A stretch of DNA of 52,174 bases, taken from NCBI GenBank assembly GCA_018663035.1, contig JABJEX010000061.1, positions 1-52,174 on the forward strand, read 5' to 3'. The notes under the pieces are model-generated. The model was not told where the DNA came from, did no database searches, and saw nothing but the letters and a program-made list of their open reading frames with translations. Every line of letters begins with the position of its first letter. Positions within the stretch are counted from its first letter, which is position 1. The position numbers and the translations under genes were made by a program. Shown in pieces: positions 35,310 to 44,100 of this stretch. The stretch comes from Porticoccaceae bacterium. GTDB lineage: Bacteria > Pseudomonadota > Gammaproteobacteria > Pseudomonadales > Porticoccaceae.

Positions 35310-35340
35310 GGGCAAAAAGTTTTTTTTAAAGGTTTTTCGG

Positions 35341-35374
35341 CTGTCATATTTCTGTCATCTAATTTGATTACATT
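35341..35374 (+). promoter_or_regulatory. Pho box and -10 of pstS
   Basis: CTGTCATATTTCTGTCAT (35341-35358) matches the Pho-box consensus almost perfectly. TACATT (35369-35374) follows after 10 bp as the -10. The pstS ATG is 63 bases further on. Confidence 0.9.
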
Positions 35375-35436
35375 GGACTCGTGGTAACTAAAACACGACC
35401 TAATTGCACAATAGACGCCTTAATTGGAGGCCCTTT

Positions 35437-36492
35437 ATGACTAAGCAAATGATTTTCCCAGTCATCGTATTTACTATGACTGCCCTGACCTCTACTGTCT
35501 CTCTAGCTCGGGAGTCGATTGAGGTTGTAGGCTCCTCTACTGTTTACCCATTTTCCACAGTTGTTGCTGAACGTTATGGCCGCGCCAGCGGTAAAGCAAC
35601 GCCTAAAATTGAGTCAACAGGCTCTGGTGGCGGCATGAAGCTGTTTTGCTCTGGTGTTGGTACCAACTTCCCAGATATCACCAATGCTTCGCGCCGCATT
35701 AAAATGTCCGAGTTTGAAAAATGCCAGAGCAACGGCGTTAAAGAGATTATCGAAGTTCAAATCGGATACGACGGCATCGTAATTGCAAATTCTATAACCG
35801 CAGCGCCCATGGAATTGAGCCGCAAGGATATTTTCCTTGCACTAGCGGCCCAGGTTCCAGGAGATGTTGAGGGGGAGTTAATTGAGAATCCCTATGCCAC
35901 TTGGAAGCAGGTTAACTCTGCGCTGCCTGATATCGAAATTGAAGTATTAGGTCCTCCCCCGACTTCTGGTACTCGCGATGCTTTTGCAGAGCTGGGTATG
36001 GAAGGTGGGTGCAAAAAAATTGCTTGGATTCAAGCCATGAAGAAGACCAACAAAGGTGCTTACAAGGCGCTATGTCACACTATCCGTGAAGATGGTCGCT
36101 ACATCGAAGTCGGTGAAAATGACAATCTCATCGTGCAGAAGCTTCAGGCAAACCCGGCAGCTCTAGGTGTTTTTGGGTTTAGTTTTCTAGACCAGAATGC
36201 CGATAAGGTTCAGGGCGCAAGCATTGAGTCTGTCGAGCCCGAATTTGAATCAATTGCGGACAAGTCTTACCCTATTTCACGCCCTTTGTTCTTCTATGTT
36301 AAGAAGGCCCATGTGGGGGTAGTGCCCGGAATTGAGGGTTACCTGAATGAATTCACCAGTGAGCGTGCCTGGGGTGAAGATGGCTACTTAGCGGAAAAAG
36401 GCATGATTCCGCTACCGGATGAAGAGCGCGCAGCAATGGCTAGAAATACAAGATCTTTAACTCCTATGACGGGCAAAGAAGCATTGAAATGA
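35437..36492 (+). CDS. pstS: Phosphate ABC transporter substrate-binding protein PstS
   Basis: A 351-residue periplasmic phosphate-binding protein. Residues 1-24 form a signal peptide (MTALTSTVSLA before RESIEVVGSSTVYPF). The phosphate-binding loops are GSSTVYPF, STGSGGGMKLFC and PTSGTRDAFAE. The ATG at 35437 has TTGGAGG upstream; an in-frame extension to 35404 lacks support. It is preceded by a Pho box and followed by an attenuating terminator that likely makes PstS more abundant than the permease parts. Confidence 0.94.
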   Translation: MTKQMIFPVIVFTMTALTSTVSLARESIEVVGSSTVYPFSTVVAERYGRASGKATPKIESTGSGGGMKLFCSGVGTNFPDITNASRRIKMSEFEKCQSNGVKEIIEVQIGYDGIVIANSITAAPMELSRKDIFLALAAQVPGDVEGELIENPYATWKQVNSALPDIEIEVLGPPPTSGTRDAFAELGMEGGCKKIAWIQAMKKTNKGAYKALCHTIREDGRYIEVGENDNLIVQKLQANPAALGVFGFSFLDQNADKVQGASIESVEPEFESIADKSYPISRPLFFYVKKAHVGVVPGIEGYLNEFTSERAWGEDGYLAEKGMIPLPDEERAAMARNTRSLTPMTGKEALK

Positions 36493-36516
36493 TGCGGCGA
36501 TTTTGCCAAAGTACAG

Positions 36517-36540
36517 CCCGGCTCTAGGAGCCGGGTTTTT
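36517..36540 (+). terminator. Intrinsic terminator between pstS and pstC
   Basis: CCCGGCTC (36517-36524) pairs with GAGCCGGG (36528-36535) around TAG, followed by TTTTT. Located 24 bases after the pstS stop, it probably lets only part of the transcription into pstCAB-phoU. Confidence 0.88.
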
Positions 36541-36566
36541 CTATTTCTGGGGAGTGTGCCAGCCAA

Positions 36567-37955
36567 ATGCAAGCTACTGATATTCTGATTTTAATACTTG
36601 GCCTGGGCGTGGTCGCATTTTATCTTGGGCGCAGCCGCTCGATGGCAGTTGCTACGCCATTAGGGGGTATTCGCCACCTTCATTCGCTGCCATCTTATTA
36701 TGGTGCCCATGCTGTGGCCTGGTGTGCAGTGCCTTCGCTGGTCCTTCTCGGGTTGTGGATGATATTCGATGATCCGATCATTGACAGCATTGTTATCGGC
36801 GCGCTGTCACCTGATGCAGCGCCATCAGATTCCGCCAGCTATAACCTCCTGCTCAACAAAGTGAGCAACATCGCCGATGGCATATTGTCTCGCAGCGGGC
36901 AGGATCTAGCGCTGATTTCAGCAGCAGACCACATGCTTTCCCTGAGAGCCATTTCACGCTGGTCTCTAACGGCGCTTACTTTGTCTATTGCTTTATCAGG
37001 CCTTTTTTGGGGATGGTATAAAGTTTCAGCTGAGTTCCGTGCTCGACCAGCTGTAGAAAAAGTAATGAAGAACCTGCTGCTTGCCTGTGCATGCCTGGCA
37101 ATCTTTACCACTCTTGGCATTGTCTTGTCGGTGTTATTTGAATCAATCCAGTTTTTTAGATCCGTACCTGTATTTGATTTTGTCTTTGGCCTGGAATGGA
37201 GCCCACAGACTGCTATTCGGGAAGACCAGGTAGGGTCTTCTGGTAGCTTTGGCGCAGTACCTATCTTTGTGGGCACCCTGCTAGTTTCTGCTGTAGCAAT
37301 GTTCGTTGCGGTGCCGGTAGGCCTAATGTCGGCAATTTACCTTGCCGAATACGCTGGTAATAATGTGCGCACCTATGCCAAGCCCGCGCTTGAGGTACTG
37401 GCGGGTATCCCCACTGTTGTTTACGGTTTCTTTGCGGCTCTGACCGTTGCTCCATTTCTTCGCGATCTGGGCACTAGCTTCGGATTGGCTGTCTCCTCAG
37501 AAAGTGCACTGGCAGCTGGCGTGGTGATGGGGGTGATGATCATCCCATTTATTTCCTCGCTCGCCGATGACGTTATTACTGCTGTACCTCAGTCAATGCG
37601 CGATGGCTCACTGGCCATGGGCGCTACTAAGTCCGAGACTGTGCGTCGAGTTGTTATTCCCGCCGCGTTGCCGGGTATTGTGGGTGGCATTATGTTGGCC
37701 GTTTCCCGCGCTATTGGCGAAACTATGATCGTAGTGATGGCAGCAGGGTTGGCGGCCAAACTCACGGCTAATCCGTTGGACTCAGTCACCACAGTTACAG
37801 TGCAGATTGTTACATTGCTAACTGGTGACCAAGAGTTCGACAGCCCTAAAACTTTAGCGGCCTTTGCGCTGGGTCTAATGCTGTTTACCGTGACCCTTAT
37901 GCTGAACATCTTCGCGCTGCACATTGTTAAGAAATATCGAGAACAGTATGAGTAA
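36567..37955 (+). CDS. pstC: Phosphate ABC transporter permease PstC
   Basis: A 462-residue inner-membrane permease. The C-terminal half is the standard PstC core with six membrane helices, including the coupling-helix motif MRDGSLAMGATKSETVRRV and PGIVGGIMLAVSRAIGET. The N-terminal ~200 residues add extra helices (near 5-22, 50-67, 135-152) and a periplasmic loop, so it is much longer than E. coli PstC (319 residues). Long PstC forms occur in many marine gammaproteobacteria. Its TAA stop overlaps the pstA ATG by eight bases. Confidence 0.92.
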   Translation: MQATDILILILGLGVVAFYLGRSRSMAVATPLGGIRHLHSLPSYYGAHAVAWCAVPSLVLLGLWMIFDDPIIDSIVIGALSPDAAPSDSASYNLLLNKVSNIADGILSRSGQDLALISAADHMLSLRAISRWSLTALTLSIALSGLFWGWYKVSAEFRARPAVEKVMKNLLLACACLAIFTTLGIVLSVLFESIQFFRSVPVFDFVFGLEWSPQTAIREDQVGSSGSFGAVPIFVGTLLVSAVAMFVAVPVGLMSAIYLAEYAGNNVRTYAKPALEVLAGIPTVVYGFFAALTVAPFLRDLGTSFGLAVSSESALAAGVVMGVMIIPFISSLADDVITAVPQSMRDGSLAMGATKSETVRRVVIPAALPGIVGGIMLAVSRAIGETMIVVMAAGLAAKLTANPLDSVTTVTVQIVTLLTGDQEFDSPKTLAAFALGLMLFTVTLMLNIFALHIVKKYREQYE

Positions 37956-39228
37956 GTCAGTGGACAATTTACAAAAAATCAAACATTCCCTGACTCGCAG
38001 AAACCGTGCCGAGCAGAGATTTCGCTGGTATGGTCGCATAGCCATATTAATTGGCCTGACCTCAGTGGCACTGCTATTTGTGGATATTATCAGCAAGGGG
38101 CATGGTGCGTTCAGGGCTACCTATATCCAGCTAGATGTCACCTACGATCGAGATCAGATCGGAGTCTCCAACCTGACCGATCCAGAAGAATTAGCCATGG
38201 GTAACTGGCAGATCTTGGCCAAGAATGCCTTGCGCCAGCAGTTTCCAGATGTTTCAGGGCGCAAAGACAAACGCCGTCTCAATGGGTTGCTAAGCAGCGG
38301 AGCCGGCTATGATTTAAAAGATCGTTTGCTGGAGAACCCTCTGTTGTTGGGTGAGACTGAGTCAGTGTGGATACTAGCTGACGATGACATAGATACCTTC
38401 TACAAGTCTTGGTTAGACGATGATCCCTATGCGGCCAGAATGTCTGATAATCAGGTTGTCTGGATCGAAGAGCTTCATCAGTTGGGTAAGATACGCTTGC
38501 AGCTAAACAGCAACTTATTTACTCGCGGTGATTCCCGAGAGCCAGAGCAGGCTGGTATTCGCGGCTCGGTGATGGGATCCCTTCTGACCTTGCTGCTGAC
38601 ATTAATGCTGTCATTTCCAATTGGCGTATCCGCAGCTATTTATTTGGAGGAGTTCGCACCCAAAAATAAATGGACCGACTTTATTGAGGTGAATATCAAT
38701 AATCTAGCGGCTGTGCCGTCGATTATCTTTGGTCTACTGGGGCTGGCGATCTTTATCAACTTCTTCCATGTACCCAGATCCGTCCCCATTGTTGGCGGCC
38801 TGGTATTAACCCTGATGACTCTACCGACCATTATTATTACCAGCCGGGCTGCAATAAAATCAGTACCACCCTCTATTCGCGAGGCGGCACTTGGCATGGG
38901 GGCGTCCCGGCATCAGGTTGTGCTGCATCATGTGCTGCCGCTTGCTCTGCCGGGCATGTTGACTGGCGCCATTATTGGTATGGCGCAGGCGTTGGGGGAA
39001 ACAGCACCTCTGCTAATGATCGGTATGGTCGCCTTTATTGTTGATATACCTGGAAGCTTCGCCGATCCAGCTACTGTATTGCCAGTGCAAATTTTTCTCT
39101 GGGCAGATAGTCCAGAACGAGCTTTTATTGAAAAGACCTCAGCAGCCATCATGGTGCTGCTCACCTTTTTAATTATTATGAATACATCAGCCGTTTGGCT
39201 TCGAAAGCGCTTAGAGCGCCGTTGGTAG
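37948..39228 (+). CDS. pstA: Phosphate ABC transporter permease PstA
   Basis: A 426-residue permease. Basic residues precede a first membrane helix near 25-50. A large periplasmic insertion (about 55-205) follows, then the usual helices with the coupling motif [15 protein letters not shown] and [21 protein letters not shown]. The insertion makes it about 130 residues longer than E. coli PstA and parallels the long PstC. The ATG at 37948, inside the end of pstC, was chosen over the upstream frame start at 37924, as translational coupling is normal here. Confidence 0.92.
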   Translation: MSKSVDNLQKIKHSLTRRNRAEQRFRWYGRIAILIGLTSVALLFVDIISKGHGAFRATYIQLDVTYDRDQIGVSNLTDPEELAMGNWQILAKNALRQQFPDVSGRKDKRRLNGLLSSGAGYDLKDRLLENPLLLGETESVWILADDDIDTFYKSWLDDDPYAARMSDNQVVWIEELHQLGKIRLQLNSNLFTRGDSREPEQAGIRGSVMGSLLTLLLTLMLSFPIGVSAAIYLEEFAPKNKWTDFIEVNINNLAAVPSIIFGLLGLAIFINFFHVPRSVPIVGGLVLTLMTLPTIIITSRAAIKSVPPSIREAALGMGASRHQVVLHHVLPLALPGMLTGAIIGMAQALGETAPLLMIGMVAFIVDIPGSFADPATVLPVQIFLWADSPERAFIEKTSAAIMVLLTFLIIMNTSAVWLRKRLERRW

Positions 39229-39241
39229 AAAGGAAAAAGTT

Positions 39242-40144
39242 ATGAGTGCAGCAGAGACAGCGGCTAAAACCACTAAAGTAACCAAAAAGACCAAGCCTGT
39301 TAAAAAGGTACCGATTAAAAAGCCCGGCGCCGCTCAGGGTTTAGAGCTCGACGAGAATCAAGTGACCGTGGGCCAGAGTTTTAGTGACGACGCCAAAATG
39401 ACAATGCGCAATATCAATGTTTTTTACGGCGATAAACAGGCAATCTATGATGTCAGTGTAGATATTGCTAAAAACGAAGTGATCGCAATGATTGGCCCCT
39501 CTGGCTGCGGCAAGTCAACCTTCTTGCGTACCCTGAATCGAATGAACGATACAGTGGAGGGCTGTCGAGTTGAGGGCGATATCCGCATGGATGGCGAAGA
39601 CCTCTATGCACCGAAACTGGATGTGGTAGAGCTGCGTGCTCGAGTGGGAATGGTGTTCCAAAAACCTAATCCCTTCCCAAAATCAATTTATGAAAATGTT
39701 GCCTATGGCCCCAAAATTCATGGTCTGGCCAACAGTCGTGTCGATCAGGATGAAATAGTCGAAGATAGCCTGCGTAAAGCCGGCCTTTGGGAAGAAGTAA
39801 AAGAGAGACTGCATCAGCCCGGCACGGGACTCTCTGGTGGGCAGCAGCAGAGACTCTGTATTGCCAGAGCCATTGCAGTCAGCCCAGAAGTAATTTTGAT
39901 GGATGAGCCCTGTTCGGCGCTTGATCCAATTGCCACCGCGCGAATTGAGGAGTTGATTGAAGAGCTCAGCGAAAACTTCACTATCGCGATTGTGACCCAC
40001 AGTATGCAGCAGGCGGCACGCGTGTCACATCGCACCGCATATTTCCATCTGGGTAAGTTAATAGAGGTAAACCCCACTGAACAGGTGTTTACGATGCCAG
40101 AACATCAGCTGACCGAAGCCTATATCACAGGTCGGTTTGGTTAA
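39242..40144 (+). CDS. pstB: Phosphate ABC transporter ATP-binding protein PstB
   Basis: A 300-residue ATPase that energises phosphate import. The core starts near residue 52 ([15 protein letters not shown]). It has Walker [10 protein letters not shown], the Q-loop VFQKPNPFP, signature LSGGQQQRL, Walker [13 protein letters not shown] and switch His in VTHSMQQA. The first ~35 residues are unusual, rich in Lys, Thr and Pro ([19 protein letters not shown]), like a basic tail. AGAAAGG before the ATG gives a good ribosome-binding site. Confidence 0.95.
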   Translation: MSAAETAAKTTKVTKKTKPVKKVPIKKPGAAQGLELDENQVTVGQSFSDDAKMTMRNINVFYGDKQAIYDVSVDIAKNEVIAMIGPSGCGKSTFLRTLNRMNDTVEGCRVEGDIRMDGEDLYAPKLDVVELRARVGMVFQKPNPFPKSIYENVAYGPKIHGLANSRVDQDEIVEDSLRKAGLWEEVKERLHQPGTGLSGGQQQRLCIARAIAVSPEVILMDEPCSALDPIATARIEELIEELSENFTIAIVTHSMQQAARVSHRTAYFHLGKLIEVNPTEQVFTMPEHQLTEAYITGRFG

Positions 40145-40187
40145 GCATTTTATTCAAGTCTTAGAAATAGACTAATTGGAGAATAGC

Positions 40188-40874
40188 ATGACAAAGAAAA
40201 TGTCATTTGAAAATCACATCATGAAGCAGTTCGATGAGGAACTCGAAGAAATTCGCACGCAATTGATGGAGATGGGCGGCAAGGTAGAGCAGCAGGTTCA
40301 AAACGCTGTAAGAGCTATAGTCGAAGCAGATAGCAAGCTGGCTGAGGAAGTCATTCTCGAGGAAAAACAGGTTGATAGCATGGAGGTCGATATTGATGAG
40401 GCCTGTATTCTTATTATTGCTCGGCGCCAGCCCGCGGCCAGTGATTTGCGTCTGGTAATGATGGTAACCAAGGCTGTAAATGACCTCGAGCGCATCGGCG
40501 ACGAAGCCAAGAAGATTGCCAATCATGCGGTGCTACTTGCCAGCCAAAGCGGTGCTACCGAGGGCTACACCGAGGTTAGGCATCTAGGAAAATCTGTTTG
40601 TAGCATGTTGTCGAATGCTCTGGATGCGTTTGCGCGTTTCGACGTTGATGCGGCTATGAATACGCTAGAAGAAGATAATCAAATTGATCTCGATTATAAG
40701 ACTGCACTCAGATCTCTGGTCACCTACATGATGGAAGATCCACGAAGCATCAGCCGTATAATCAATATTATCTGGGTCATTCGCTCCCTAGAGCGCATTG
40801 GCGATCATGCTAAAAATCTCTGCGAACAGATTGTTTTTGTCGTCAAAGGCAAGGACATCAGGCACCAAAAATAA
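40188..40874 (+). CDS. phoU: Phosphate signalling protein PhoU
   Basis: A 228-residue, all-helical protein that links Pst transport to PhoR and represses the Pho regulon. Both PhoU repeats are visible. Metal-binding E/DxxxD helices occur in LRLVMMVTKAVNDLERIGDEAKKIA and again in IWVIRSLERIGDHAKNLCE. The ATG at 40188, with TTGGAG seven bases upstream, was chosen over a TTG at 40176. It ends the pstSCAB-phoU locus. Confidence 0.95.
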   Translation: MTKKMSFENHIMKQFDEELEEIRTQLMEMGGKVEQQVQNAVRAIVEADSKLAEEVILEEKQVDSMEVDIDEACILIIARRQPAASDLRLVMMVTKAVNDLERIGDEAKKIANHAVLLASQSGATEGYTEVRHLGKSVCSMLSNALDAFARFDVDAAMNTLEEDNQIDLDYKTALRSLVTYMMEDPRSISRIINIIWVIRSLERIGDHAKNLCEQIVFVVKGKDIRHQK

Positions 40875-41107
40875 CTGCTCAGGTTAGTTTGGTTTTATTC
40901 GCCGGGCCGTCTGATATAAACAAATGCTCAAGCCGCCTGCCCTGTGCGGCTTGGGTGTTGGCATTTGGACCCAGTAGCGGTTACTGCGTATCCATCCCTC
41001 TTAACGCAACATAGCACTGTCTCGACTCATTTAATCAATATTTGCGCCTGATTTAGTGCCTAATCCCACCCAATAAACTGATCAAAACTATAACAATAGG
41101 CATCTAC
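40875..41107 (+). other. Gap between phoU and the GH81 gene
   Basis: No gene is seen. A perfect 8-bp inverted repeat CAAGCCGC...GCGGCTTG (40929-40953) is the only clear structure; it lacks a T tract, so its role as a terminator of phoU is uncertain. Confidence 0.4.
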
Positions 41108-44100
41108 ATGAAGTTACATTCCAAAGCCATTCCTGTCCTGTCATGTGTGTTATTTTTATCAGCCTGTGGGGGTGGGGGTGGCAGCGAACCAGTTGCGCCA
41201 CCTATAGCGGTAAATCAACCGCCATCACTTACCGTTGAGGCCGAGGTTTCGGTCGTTGAGGGTAACCTAGAGGTTGCTGTTGCCAGCGGCACGGATCCAG
41301 AGAACCAGAGTCTTAGTTACAGTATCTCCGGCGGCGCCGATAGCGCCCTGTTTAGTGTTTCAAATGAGGGTGAGATTAGCTTTGTCAGTGCCGCAGATTT
41401 TGAAGCACCTGCAGATAGCGATGTTGATAACAGTTACGAGTTGACGTTGGAATTGGCAGATAGCCGCGGTGGGACAGATAGCGCACAGATAGTAGTGACT
41501 GTTACCAATGCCCTTGAAGGACGTGTTGTTGATGGGCCTCTATCAGGTAGTGCGGTGTTTCTTGATCTCAATAATAACCTAATTGCTGATGCTGGCGAGC
41601 CCACTGCAACCGCAAATGCTCAGGGCTACTATGCTCTGCCTGAACCAGCCGACACACTGGGTGCTCGACTGGTTGCCCTGGGTGGCACCGATATTGCCAC
41701 TAATATCGAGCTTGCTGATCTGGCCCTGATCGCCGATCTCCCAGCCAATCTTGCTAGCGCCATTACTATCTCGCCAATCAGTTCGGTGATAGCCGGTGTC
41801 GAGGGTGATGATGCCAAGGCAGCCGTGCTAGCTGCACTGGGTATCAATGTAAGCCTCGATGACTTCTTGGCAATGGATATCTGGGCTCTGGCCGAAGCTA
41901 ATAATGACGATGCCAAAGCATTGCAGCGCATCAATCAGCAGATAGCGCTGATTATGACTACAGTGCAGTCTTTGGGTCAGGCGACCACTCAGGAAGAGTT
42001 GCGATCTTTAGCTGAAAATGCAGCCGATGCAGTGGCCGCGCAAATCACCACTAATGGTGCCATAAACCTAGAATCAACCAGCCAGCTGGTTGCTGTGGTA
42101 ACCGCATCACTGCCTAACACTTCGGCAGTCTCTGCACTGGTTGTGGGTGCGGTGGCTGAGAATATAGCCGACATTAATAAGCTATTGGCCGATGAAAGCA
42201 CCAATCCTACCTCAGATGCTGCTGCAGAATTTGTACAGGCTACCCAGACCACCTTATTGAGTGAAGTGGCAGATGTGGTTTCCGGTGTGTCTAGTTTGGT
42301 CGAGTTTGTCGCTGAGACAGCTGTTAGCAATCTTTTTGGCAACAGTGATTTCTACAATGCTCAGGTCGATACAGACAGTGATGGCATCAGCAACCTGCTT
42401 GATAACGATGACGATGGCGACGGTGTTGCCGATGGGTCCGATGCATTCCCACTGGATGCCAGCGAGACGCTGGATAGCGATGCTGACCAAATTGGCAACA
42501 ATGCAGATCTGGATGATGATAATGATGGCGTTGCAGACGAGTTGGACGCCTTTCCGCTGAACCCCACTGAATCTGAAGACTTTGATGAAGATGGAATCGG
42601 CAACAACGCTGATCTAGACAACGACAATGACGGCGTTGCAGATCTAAATGATGCTTTCCCTTTTGATAGTACCGAGACTCTGGATACAGATGGCGACCAG
42701 ATAGGTAACAACGCAGATACAGATGATGACGGTGACGGCGTTGCTGATGTCGATGATTTCTTCCCTTTGGATGCAACAAGATCGGAGGAGTCAGATGGTG
42801 CTCTGGATAATGGCGATCTACTGGTGTTCAAAGATGGCGGCGTAGGATCTATCTGGGATGCAGGCATTAACGCATTTGACTCTGCGATAAATTGGGGTGA
42901 GTGTAACCAAGATGGCGGTGCAGGTTGCCCAAGCATAGGCTGGGAAGTTGTAACCGATGCCGAGCGTGGCGATGTTCTGCAGGTGTCCCATTCTGCCGCA
43001 GGCAACATGGCGGGTCTATTCTTTAAGGCGTCACAACCAGTCAATCTGGCCGATTACTCTGCTGGTGCCATTGAGTTTGATATCAAGGTTGTCAGCGGCG
43101 ACAGCAAGATCACCATGAAACTAGACTGTGTGTACCCCTGTACATCCGGTGATAAAGCTCTGGGCAGCAAGGGTGCTTCAGGCTGGGAGTCTGTGAGTGT
43201 TTCTCTGTCTTCACTGTCAGCCACTGGATTGGTGCTGACCTCTGTGGACACAGGGTTAGTAATCTGGGCGACTGATGCAGCAGGCACGGTTTTCTTGCTA
43301 GATAATGTTCGATTCACAGGAATTGCCGATGGCGCTACGCCGCCAACTGGTGGCTCAGGCCCAGTGCTTCCTCCAAGCTCATCAAGTTATGAAATTCTTC
43401 CCTATGGTGCCGGCAGCATTTCCGACACCTTCAATCTGGCGAGTTACAGATGTGCGGTCGACTACGGTAATTGGATTTACAATGCTGGTGTTGTCGAGCC
43501 GGCAATTGCGGCCTGCGATGAAAACACCCGCATTCCTTCAGGGACGCCCACCAAACTCTACCCTCAGTTAACCGGTGAAGCATTAAATCGCCCTGTGCCA
43601 ACGCACAAGTGGTGGGGATCTGTTGGTTTTGTTGGTGAAATGCGAGACGGTGGTGCAGCTTACATTACGCCAGACCCCATCCGAGCGAGAATTAGCCCAA
43701 CAGGCGCTCGTATCAATGGTATTCCCGGCGGCTTTAAAACCTTCGGAAACTTCCCAAGATACGAAGGCCCGGTACCATTTGACGAGGTATTTGAGGGCGT
43801 TGCTATTGCCAACTCAGTCCACAACAATATGGATGCCTATCTGAAAGACCACAGTGATGGTTCAGTGACCGTGCAGTGGAAAACCGGTAGCACAGCGGTA
43901 ATGGATGCCACCTTTGTGCATGGTTCGCCCTACGTCTATTTCAAGCTGTACGAGGGTGAGGCGCTATTGCGCACACTTCGCACCGACAGTGGAGAGAAAG
44001 GTATTTTCTACAATCAGGAGAACCATCTAGGTGTTTGGACCTATGTGGCAGGTATCCGCAACAACATCCTGATTAGTGGTGAGGGTGTAACCAGCTACGA

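Noticed and set aside
40929-40953. Inverted repeat after phoU as a terminator
   Set aside because: The stem is good but no T tract follows, so it was not called as an intrinsic terminator.
42361-43044. 227-residue Ser-rich minus-strand frame inside the GH81 gene
   Set aside because: It mirrors the Asp-rich repeats on the other strand, a known artefact of biased codons.
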